A stretch of DNA of 64,000 nucleotides from Hyphococcus formosus. Lineage in GTDB: Bacteria > Pseudomonadota > Alphaproteobacteria > Caulobacterales > Parvularculaceae. The stretch covers positions 1,364,001 to 1,428,000 of the forward strand of contig NZ_CP157210.1 in NCBI RefSeq assembly GCF_046736345.1, given 5' to 3'. The translations under genes and the position numbers were made by a program. Of this stretch, positions 27,143-39,100 are shown piece by piece (the first letter of the stretch is position 1; every line of letters starts with the position of its first letter). The notes under the pieces are model-generated. The model worked only from the letters and a program-made list of their open reading frames with translations. It made no database searches and was not told the DNA's origin.

Positions 27143-30100
27143 CTATTGGGCTTTACGGATCATAATCGTTTTATGATCGACGGGTACCGCAACGAACGCA
27201 TCCCCGAGAAGCTGGTCGAACGCGTCTTGCATTGTCATTGTTCCGTATACACCTGATGTTTGACCGGCTGTAACGGTACCTGCGTCATACAGTATGTTGT
27301 ATCCGCTGATCTTTCCAAGGTCCTTAACAGCAATATCAAGATCGTTGGATGCAATATTAAATGTCATTGGTTCGTCTGACCACGAAACTTCTTCGTCTTC
27401 ATTTTCAGTCGGCGACGGTTGATTACCATTGTCGCTGCTTTCGCATCCATCAACATTACCAGCATCATCTTCACATTGCTCATCGTCATAGCCTGTTACC
27501 TCGACTTCGATCAGTGATGGTGAGGTGACAGCGTTATTGTTTTGAACCGCTTTAATCGCATCATCCAAAGCATCACCCGCAGCTAGAGACTTAGACCCCA
27601 GGTCACCGACATCCAGCGATGTTGGAGGGGCCGCAGGAGGAACCGGTAGACCGCTTGAACGACCGATAACGTCGATATTATCCGTTCCAAGAATTTCGAT
27701 TGCGAATACATTGAAATTCCCGGACACGCGAACCCCGGCATCACCAGCATCGACCAAACCATATGATGCAACAAGGTCAACGTCAGCGGGCGGTGTGCCC
27801 TCAGTTGACGCCAATGTGCCTATCCCCGCCCCTGTCGGAAGGCCAGCTGGAGATCGGGTGAGGTTGGCGATTTCGTCAGTGGCGTATTCATAAGTCGCTG
27901 GCGAGAGTGATGTCTTTGCGCCATTACCGGCGGCGATATTCCCGAACGATGACCATATCATCAGGTTCCCGCCCTCTGTCGTAAGAATGCGCGACTGATT
28001 AACGTCAATATCACCATGGGCAAGGATATTCACTGCACCACCATTTTGAGTGACGATGCCAGACCGAAGCGCGTCACCATTCTGATCTTCGTCAGACGGC
28101 TGTCCAGTTTGAGCATTCGTAGCAGATATACTTGCTAATCTGAAAAAGCCCCCCGGTACCACCACGCTTACATCACCACCCTCGGAGATGATGCGACTAG
28201 CGAAAGTTTCAAAATCACCTTTCCAGCGGCTATCACCGTCGTTGAGTGTTTCATCGGCCGCTTTTTCGGCACCGGGATAAAGCGTAGCGATCGCGTCATA
28301 CCCACGGTTTGCTGAACCAAACCGATCATTTTCGAAATCATTTGCTTCGCGACTTGCGGTCCGCATTTCGAGGAACAGAACATCACGATAGAACGATGTT
28401 TTGTGTTCAATCGGAAGTTCGTTCCAGAATGCGATGGCATCCGGAAGATAGGCAAACTGCTCCTCTGCGCTATCTAAAGCTTCAAGCCCCTGCAGGGAAC
28501 GGACAAAATTTACTAGGCCTTCCCGGCGTTCCGGCATGAAGAATTCCGGTTTTAGGTTCCCTTCATCAGCCTGCGCAGCAGCTAAACGTGGAATCAGGCC
28601 ATCATATGGAGTGACCTGGCTATCCGGCAGGGTCAGCCAATAATCCCACGCGTCAGACAGATAGGATTGAATATCGGCTTCGCTATTCAGTTCGGTTAGC
28701 CCTTGAAGCGTCCGAATGAAATTGACAAATCCACCTGCCATTTCTTCCGAAACCAATTCAGTGACCGCACCACTTCCGCGTGCATAGAACCGGTCGAAAA
28801 GGTAGATAGGCAGTTTTTCGCCATCGGTTACCTCCGCCAACAGAAACTCTGCCATGTCGTTGACTGTCTCGGGATTGAAGTATGCGTCTTCAAAAGCCAT
28901 ATAATTGGGTAGTTGGTTATACCCAACGCTGATGCCGATATCCGCAGTTTCGGTGTGACCTGCCCAGACGGTGACGCCGTCTTCCAATGTGCTCCGGCGC
29001 GATACGATACCTTGGCTATTGTCCGGGATCCAAAGATCGCCTCCCGATTCAATCTCTAAGCGTCCCGGCCCCGCGATCGTGACATGGCTCTTCGCCGCAA
29101 AATAGTCTCCGTCACTTTCAGCCGGCGTGTAATCGGAAAAGTATATTCCCTCCCCTGCTTTGATCAACGACAGATCCGAAGAATGATTGTGTTGAATGTC
29201 GAATGTCGGGAAATAAATGTTTTCGCCCGCCTTGACCCAAAGGGCTTCCGGTAAACTAACGCCCGCCATCGCGTTTAGATCACCATTACCCGCGTAGATC
29301 TTGCTTGGGGTTTGATCGCCATCGTGAAGGTTCGGCGTGAATGGACCTACATCGGTCGGTTCACCGACCAGGATCGGTAGATCGTAGACCCAATTCCCCA
29401 TCGTGATACCGGTTACAATGTTCCGGAAATTATTTTCGAACCGATGCAAGTACCATTCGGGGTCAAATTTTGTTCTCGGCGCTGCAAGATCAACCTGATC
29501 ATACTGTCCGATTGTTACGCTCTCGCCCGCAATAATTTCCAAAGTACCGATCGCTGATGGTGCCAGCTTCATACCACCAAGGACAGAAATGTCTCCGCCT
29601 GCCGCAACCATACTTACGATCCCAGGCCAGTACTCGATCATTCCCGTTGCGTTATTGTAGGTCGCTTCTTGAGTATTAATATCCCTACTGCGTTCTTCGT
29701 AATGGAACGGTTGAAGGATACTGAACCGGTTCGCGCCTTCTACATTTTTGTGATTATTGTGTACTGTGAGATCACCGCCAGCCGAGAACAGTTCAACCGA
29801 GGCATCTTCGGAGTAGCTGTTGAAAAACGCAACCTTGTTCGCATCATAACGACCATCATCGTCTAACGTGTAAACAGCGCTCAACAAGGGGTCCATCACG
29901 GCTTCGAGGTCAAGGTCGCCACCACTCGCAATGCGAATATTAGCGTCTGACGCATAGACCATTGTATAAAGATCGAACTTCCGAAGCGCACCTTTACCGG
30001 AAATATTGACTGAACAATTCCGATCACCGAACTCACAATTCAGCGGGTAAATCGGATCTCCATCGACAATATCATATTCGTACTCCTCTACATGGCTCGA

Positions 30101-33100
30101 TGACTTAAACGAGCCCGAAGCCGTGATTTTGGCGTCGCCTTTCATCACCGTGAAGACGCCACCAAGAATATCCCCACCGGCAGTGACTTCAACATCGCCG
30201 CCACCGAGTTCGGTAAGCGTATAGGGTTCTGCTACACTGCCGTCACCGGAAATCCGACCGTTTGTTGGTGAAGAAACACCCAGATTACGGATATCTCCGC
30301 CCGCGACGATAGATATATCACCACCACCAAGAGCACCAATACCTGCTTGGTACTGACTATAATCAACATACCAATGACCGAGACGATGCGGATACGAATA
30401 GCGTTCCTTCAGCGACCGCATCCAACCGACTGGCGTTTGTGGGCTATCGGTATTGGCCAAAATATCATCACCAACGTTGATGTTGATATCGCCACCATTC
30501 TCACCGAACATCATTTCCGGCTCGAGCGAATTGTTAAAGGGAATGTCGGCCGCACGCGAACCTGCCGTATAGATTACGGATGGGCGCTGTTCCAGAACTA
30601 AATCATTATCCGCATGGATATTGATATCGCCATTACCAGTTCGAACCAAAAAGCCAGTCGGATTATAGACCTGTCCGTGCTCAACCGCGTCGTCATAGTC
30701 CCCCGAACGGGCACCGACAATCCAAGGAAGCGGACTGCGCGCATAATAGGAAGTATCCGTGTAATCGTTTTCACCTGCTTCGTACTGAATTAGCATATTT
30801 GTTACTGGATCAATGTAGTAGCCAGTATCAAAATCGCGATCGAGTTCAGCACCTAGCGTCCCGTCTGGATTGACGTTGTATAGCGCGCTTTCGACACCGT
30901 TCACGCGCAAATAATATGGCGCAGCCGGCGTTGGTTCTGTTTGCGGCACGTAACCTAGAGAATCCTTAAAGACTACTGGGTAATTGTTGTAGAGGAACAC
31001 CGCGAATTGAACGAAACCTTCCTCATAGGTGTATGTACCACCTAGAGTATCGTTCATGATGCGGTCGAATTCCGCTTGATCTGCCGGCGACATATCTGCG
31101 CGTGATCCGTATGCGTTCGCAAGCAGGTTTATGAACGAGTCATTGTAGCTAGCATCCGCCAAGAATTTCGGATTATTCGCGATCAAATAGGCAACAAAAT
31201 CGTTATAAGCATATTCCTCTGTGATCGTTCCGGCACGGAACCTACTCCATAGATCAGAGAAGTACGCGTATTCTGGATCGGTGTTGTCCATGTCTTTTCC
31301 GAAGTGGTAAAAGAACGCGGAGCGCAACTTAATCCAACCAGCGTAATAGTCCTCCGTTGTGTTCGGATCTCCGATGATTTGCGACATGTCATAATTATTC
31401 GGGTCAAGACGAATAATCTCCAAAGGATCACTCGCACCGCCAATAATAATTGATCCACTGTCCATTGTTGAACCATTGTAGTTCAACAGCGCATTGACCA
31501 GCGGGCTATCGATATTTGCGCCTGCAACGAGGTTCAATGTCCAGCTATTTCCATCAATCAGTTGCGCGTTGGGTTCCGAACTATCAAAGCCATCACTGAT
31601 ATTTCCGTTGATAAGAAGATCACCGGCGGCGCGAAGACTTAACACCCCTGCCACATTATCTGGACCATACCGCATATTGTGTAGGTCCCAATCGGTGACG
31701 AGTTCCATATCGCCGTTATTTCGCAAATCTATGCCGGGTACTAAAGTCGCATTCCCCAAGCGGGCTTCGACATGATTTGCATATGCGGCCGTCATAAACG
31801 CGTCAGCGTCTGCGGTAACCGTGTCGATTACTGCCTGGTCTATTGTCGCGATGTTGTCGTAGGCACGGAATGCTTCAGCTATAATACTCCGGGCTCCGTT
31901 GATAGCGCCAGCAATGGACCCAATAGCGATGTCGTTTCCGCCAACTTGTGGCGCACGGAAATGTACTTTCCCGCCTTGCGCGTTGTTGCCACTCACATCG
32001 ATAACACCAGCAGGCATATCAGTCTGACCACCGTTTCTCCCCGCAGTAGAAATCGATACTGTACCGCCCTTGCCGCTTTCAGCTTTAGCTGAAGCGTCCA
32101 GAATTCCATTTGCGGTGAAGTTTATATTCTCAGCCGCTGCAAGGATAATATCGCCACCATTTGTGCCAATGGTGGAAATGGTTCCATCAACGAGGATTGA
32201 TCCATCATTAGTTAGAAGGGCGAATTCGTGCACATTAATACGATCATCAATAGTGACGTCGCCAGCGCTAACTTCAAAACTACGCTTTTGATCAAAGCCA
32301 GCATTATTCAGAACTTCGTTGAGTTCTCCGAGATTTGAAAGCCGCTCAACGATTAACGAGAAACTTCCGCCAGCCTGTCCATTTGCGGCGTCCCCACGGA
32401 TCTCCCCGTCAAGTTGAATATTTCCATTCGGAACACGGAGCTCGACGAAACCGGCGTTACCACCATTGTTGCCGCCGGAAACATTAATGATCGCATTATC
32501 CGCAACTACAATGTCATGATCGTCAGACGTCAGAGAAACGGTACCACCTGATATCCCGATTTCATGGTCAAAGATTGAAATATCAGTACCGCTTACGTCG
32601 ATCACACCACTCTCGGCAATGTCAACATTCCCGGCAGTTGCATGCATTTGAACATTACCGCCGTTCAGTACAATGTGACCAGCATGACGGATGCTCGCAC
32701 CTTTCAACTGTAGCGTCGCGCCAAGCGAATTGGCGGAACCCGTGACAGGCTCACTCTGTCCTGCGAGAATAATATCACCAGTTGCGATAAGACCGAGGCG
32801 GTCACCATTATTAACGGTCAAAACCCCCGCATCTACGGAGAGGTCACCTGCCGTATTTAAATTCCCCTCGCCCTTTCCGGCAAGTTGGCCATCGGTACGA
32901 AGCGTCACTGACGACACACCTGAGATGGCCTTATCCGATCCCGATATCGTGATATTCCCGCCTTCGAGCACAAGCTCTGAAGGCCCACTCGTAGCTGTAG
33001 CCGCTGCACCCGCTGTTGTATTACCAATGGTCAAGTTTTCGGCACGGATTGTCGTTTCCCCACCGTCACTATCGATGATATGAATCTCCCGCGAGTCCAG

Positions 33101-36100
33101 CGTCAAATCGCCGGTGGTATGAAACCCAACGCCGCCGTAGAGATCAATACTACTATAGCTTTTCAAGGAAAGGTCAGCTGCCGTCGCCAACGCATTCGCG
33201 GCGCTGCCACTAAACACTAGCCCGTCACTTACCCCAGAGACATCACCAAGGCTAATACGGGAAGCCGCGGCTGTGAGCTGCTCGGTACTAATTGTCGCTC
33301 CCTCGGCAAGGGAGGTATCTGCGGTTCCATCAATAGCAATAGACCGTTCACTGATTAATGATGCACCATCTTCAATTGAGATCTTGCCGTTATCAGCACT
33401 AATCAACACAAGGCCTAGGGCGTCGCGAACCGTATTGATTTCCGCAAGAAGTGATGGGTTTGCAATTAAGTCTCGTGTGGCTTCGATAGCCTCTGCGTCT
33501 CTAACGAACTCGGCTCTCTCACCGGCGGAAACGTGCAAGATTGCACCAAAATCAAGACTTCCATGGATGATCTCATCATCATTTGTGTAGCTGGTCCCTT
33601 TATCGTCGATCAATAAGGGGGCCGAAGCGATCATTTCGTAACGATCTGTGCCATCACTCATCTCACCGGTCGCCTCAATTGTCGTTCCCGATTTTACTTC
33701 AATATTCGAGGACGCGACAAAGATCATATCCTTACCGGAAAGCGTCGTTCCAGCGGTATCAAGTATAACGTCATTAGAGACCGTGGTGATCGTCGCGCCA
33801 TTCTCATTCTGTCCGCGAATGCCACCTAGCAGCAAACTATTCGCCCCGAGGCTTTCAAGACTTTCGGCGTTAAGTTGTAAATAGTTTGCATACGCATCAC
33901 TGTCTGTGTCTTCGCTTGTTACAACAAGACGGTCCGCCGCGATATCAACATATCCACTTCGTTTGCCATCAGATGGTGAAACATCTACTTTGCCATTTAG
34001 CGTCAACTCGGATCCAGCCAAAAGTACAACACCTCCTCCGTCATTCGGAGTCCGTGGGACTCCAAGATTGGATGTGTTGCTTCGTAATGAATTCCGGAGG
34101 AAACCCTCAGAATCGAAGAATGTATTCGCTAAACCAACATTATATGTAGACCGGGCACCCAATGTTGCTTGCGGCATAACAAGATAGCCAGCAGTTCGCG
34201 GATCTCTATATTTAACTGTCCCATCACCATTCGTAATAAGGCGGTATCCAGCTTGAACCACCGACCCATCAGGCTTGGGTGCTGACTGACCGAGCGGCAT
34301 ATCCGCGAATTCGCCGTAATGGTGCTTCGCGGTGACGCGATAGGCACCCGGCAAAATCGCATATCGCGCTGGCAACAACGTATATTCACCCTCAGGCAAT
34401 CCATTTGCACCAGATAAATAAATTTTTCCTAGGTTTTCGACCGTATACCCATTTTCAGTACCGATTGGTGTAACATCTGTTTCATATCCTGGCAGGATCG
34501 CAAAAATCTCAGAATTATCTGCAACCCAATTATAATTTTGGTCACGATAACCAGATAGCCAATCGTTGGAACCACCGATTCCCGGAACAAACTCGTACGC
34601 TAATAAATCACCGCCACCGGAAACATCAACAATCGCACTGTCTTCCAGATGTACCTTGTCAGCGCTTATAGTGACGTTGCGATCTGGCAAATAGGAAAGT
34701 TCCAGCCTGCTGAATGGGTCAACCCAAGTATCGCCATCTCTTAAAGCACCATAGGGAATCACATTTCCGTCAGCCGAGACAGATGTAATTGAGCCCGGAA
34801 TCAATTGAATTGTATCGCTCCCTTCTGAGCCATCATCATAAGCTTCAAGCGAAATAGCGCCTAGCGGTGACCGGAGCACACCCCCTTGCGTGATACGCGT
34901 AGCGCGTAGAGTCAGCTGTGCGGCCCCTTCTAGCGGAGAAGCATTGCTGAATGCATCATCTTCATCTTGCGCCAGGACGATAATCGAATGTCCGGCATCC
35001 AGTGTCATTTCTCGACCGGAAGCAACATAAGTCTGGTCGGCTTTGAGTGTCAGATTCCGGGCTGTTTCTATTGTACCGGCTGGCACTTCGAACGTATCGA
35101 ATACGGTCGGCGCAAAACGAATATCACCATCGCTAAATAGGTTTACATTTTCAAAACCAGTAAAGTTTGCACCGGTTGAGTTAAGAACGGTACCAGCCTG
35201 CAGTGTGAACGAGGTATCTTCAAGAGTGTCAGATACGCCCAACTCGACGAGCGCTGCTTCATACCGATCATTGTCAAAATTCGAATCGCTAAGAACTTGT
35301 CCACGTAGACCGCCAATTTCGGTCAATAGGATATTTTCCGCATTCGCCGTGAAACTTGCGCCTTCGACGCTGTAGAAATTTTTAGCAGAGAGCTCGACTG
35401 AAAATAACGAATACGAACCACCTTCAACGCGTTCACCCAGAACAGACTCACCGGCAAAAACGATACCGCCATCACTTGCCGCAATATTGACCGACGAGAA
35501 TCCACCGGCGTTAATATTTGACGGGGAAAGTGAGGTCTGAGGTACGACTTCTGCCAATGTCGGCATCTCAAATCCGTTCGCTTCAAAAAGCGGCAAAAAT
35601 GTCTCATCAATCAATGGAGGTGGGGCTGGCATTACCCGATCAATTTCAACATCACCAATGAAGAACATCGGTGTTGGGGCATTCTCGGCCGCATCGATCC
35701 AGGCATCCAATGTCTGGGCGTAGGCAACGAGATCATCCGGAAGGTAGGTCTCTTCGTCGAAATTTATGCCCGCATAAATATGGCTATAGTCACCGAAGTC
35801 GACGGTACTCAAATCAACGCCAACCAAAGAGTAAACATAAGGTCTGCCATCGTCAGACAGATAGCCTTCTTTTAGGTTCCATGTTCCGCTGATAAGGCGA
35901 TTGACCAAATGTGAAGCTCTTGGCCCTATCGATGCGCCTGCTCCACGAGCCGACCAGGTGAAATCAAAGGTACCACCACGCGCCCCTTCACCGCCCGCAT
36001 GAGCCAATAGAACAGCGTTATCAATATCGATACTGTTACCAACAAAACTTAGCGTTCCACCGTTTGAGGAAATCGTTTGCTTACGGCGTATAATCGAACC

Positions 36101-39100
36101 ATCACTAAATGTCGCGATATCGAGGTCAGCACTTGTGCCGGATACGTCGAAGACGACATCTTCACCAACAACCAAATTACCGGTGCGATAGTTCCCGGAT
36201 ATTATCCCCCCGTCGAGGACCTCTCCTGCCAGAAGCTCTCTGCCGGTTCTATCGGTTAAGCGTTCCGTAATGCGTACTGCACCCGGCGCAAGGATCTTCG
36301 CACCCGAAAGTGCCTCACCAACACTAATGAAACCAGCTGGTGCCAATAATGTACCGCCGACCACATCGGCAACGATAGAACCGCCGGGATTGACCTCGAC
36401 ATGGGCACCAGCTTCGACAATCGCGCCGGTAACCGTACCGGGTGCATCGCTGATAGCGGGGAAGAATGCCGTAAGATCGACCTTTACCTCTTCGCCAATT
36501 ACGTTGAGCAAAAGATCAACGCCATTTCGTTGACCGGCCGGGCGCAATCCCGGCTGGACGTAGCCAGTGGTCGTCACATCCAGAATGTCACTTCCAGAAG
36601 GAGTGGTCCACGCCTTCGGTACGGCACCCTCCAAAGTCGCTTGAGCAATTTGCATTGTCTCTTGCGTAGCTTTTAATCGGGTGTTCTCAACAACAGTTAG
36701 CCCACCACTGAAGAAACGCACCGAAGAGAACGCGAGATTTTCAAAGAAACCTGGTGTCAGGAATTGCGCGACTTTGCGATCACCTAGATCGTCAGGCAAT
36801 TCATCTCCGATGATAATCTCGCCACTTGTTTCCAATGCGAAGCCACCATTACCACCGAGGCCATACGCAGTGGCGTTATGGATAGCGCTGAAATCAACTT
36901 CATCATCAACATGCATGAAGTTGGTGATTGTTATGTCACCTCCTGTTCCACCGGATAGCACGCCATCGCGGTCCAACCAGCCGCCACCATTTGCCGTAAT
37001 CTTCATCGTTTCTGGTAAGATGAACTTTACTTCGTCTGCAGAATTCACCCAGCTACCGTGGAAACTCGTAAGAGAGATATCACCCGCATCGATACGTGGC
37101 TCCGCCGCGATCGTAACTTCATCGTAGAGTTCGTAATCGGTGTACCACTTCGCACTCGTGTCGATGAAACTATCCGCACCAAAAATAATTCCCTGACCTT
37201 TAATCGAAACATCACCACCTTCAGTCAAAACCGAACCGAGGAAATTGACTGACGAAGTCGTGTTGAGGTCAAATGAAGCACCTTGCGCTAGATCTAGAAC
37301 AACCCCACTCTCAACAGCAGTATAAAAACCATCGAGCGCACTATACCCGGTCTCCACGGGTGCGGGGGTTTCAAGCGTATGGTATTGATTGATCTGATAA
37401 GATCCCATCGTCGAGCGGTCGAACAGTGCTTCGGAAAGAAGAGTCGTGTTGTCGCGACGCCAGAATTTGTCTGAATAATCGAGATCGTCCGGCTCAACTT
37501 CCTCTCCGAACAGTACGCCATACTGATCGGCAAGAGAGTCTATCAGACCGAAAGAATCTCCGAGTAAATCCTCGATCTTAGTAATCAGAACCCGGCTGCT
37601 AATATATTCCCGTTCGGTTTCCGTCACCTCATTGAGAACGAAGCTCCCCCCAACCGGCATGTTATTCCGCTGATATTCTCCAACCGTAACACCACCCAGA
37701 AATGTACCTTGGAGCAAGCTATCGGGTGCGAATATTTTTATCGAACCGGCATCGCTACCTTCTACATAACTTTCTTCATACTGACCACGCGAAGAAGAAA
37801 CGAGCGGGATATAGTAGGTTGTTTGCAGTCCCCACTTCGTATCATAATCAACCCATTGATCCGCCAACCCCATATAAACTTCGTCCGGGTCGGCTTCACG
37901 GATATCGATTACCGTTCCGTCTAACCGGCGGAGCATAGTTGTATAGACAAATCCATCTTCGTACGTAATCGAACCGCCAGAGACGTCGATCACTGATCCC
38001 GATTTCATAATCAGATCATCACCGGAAGCTAAGAAAAACTTCCCGCCTTCCGTGAGCAGTTGCTCCAGACCGACCTCAGTCTCGTTGTCGAAATTTTCCC
38101 AATCGACGATATTCGTGCCGAAGCGCCGATCTACGCTAATCTCTTTGCGATATAGCGGGCCGTCTTTCTGAACGGGAGAATTTTTTAACTCCGCAACGTA
38201 AACCGTACCGGTTACCTGATTGCTCTCCATCGAACGGGTTATTTCCCACCCTGATAGGTCAATGGTTGCACCGCTATCCATTAGGAAACGCGAACCATCT
38301 TCGTTGTTAGAATTACGCCCTGAACCAATTGGGTCGAGAATGTTGTGATCGCGATCAAGATAGAAACTGATCTCGCCTGAAGGCATATTGATGATCGAAT
38401 CGCGCTCCATATGCGCTCGACCCGCATGCAATACAATCGATCCGACCGACTGCGCGCCTTCGGTAAGCGGTATAGTATCCAGCGCATTAAGATCCGGCGT
38501 GATCTGCGTTAGAGAACCTTCACCAAAAACAACTGTACCGTTTCCAAGCACAAATGGTCCGGACGTGTTTTGATAGTCCTTATAGTCACGCATCCACGCT
38601 TCGAAAGAAATATCGCTGCGGAAATTCGCAGTCGACGTCATAGTAATCGCGCCCATCTGCTCCAAATTGAAACCGCGAAAATCAACATTTCCGCCCTGAG
38701 AGGCGTTTATAATTCCTTCGTTTCGGGCTACGAACCCAACTTCCTCGGCGCGTTGTAACTGCTGATCAGCAATGTATTTTCCGATCAGACCACCGACAAT
38801 ATTGCGCCCGTCAAAGACACCGCTCTCGACCATCGACTGCGCGACGGCCGCGGGCATCACATCGCCTGCCTCATACCTTATCCCAGTGACTGCCTCGACG
38901 AAATCAACCCATTCCGCCGGAACTACACTATCTGTTGCGACATATACGAAGTTGACTCGGTCCCACTGAAGGAACGACGGCGCATATGGCCGAGTGTTGA
39001 TAAAGTTTCTATGAATATCAAAGTTGTTGATAGCCCCGACATATACATCAAGATCCGCACCGCCATCTGAATCAATATAAATATTATCGCCGGCCGCCAG

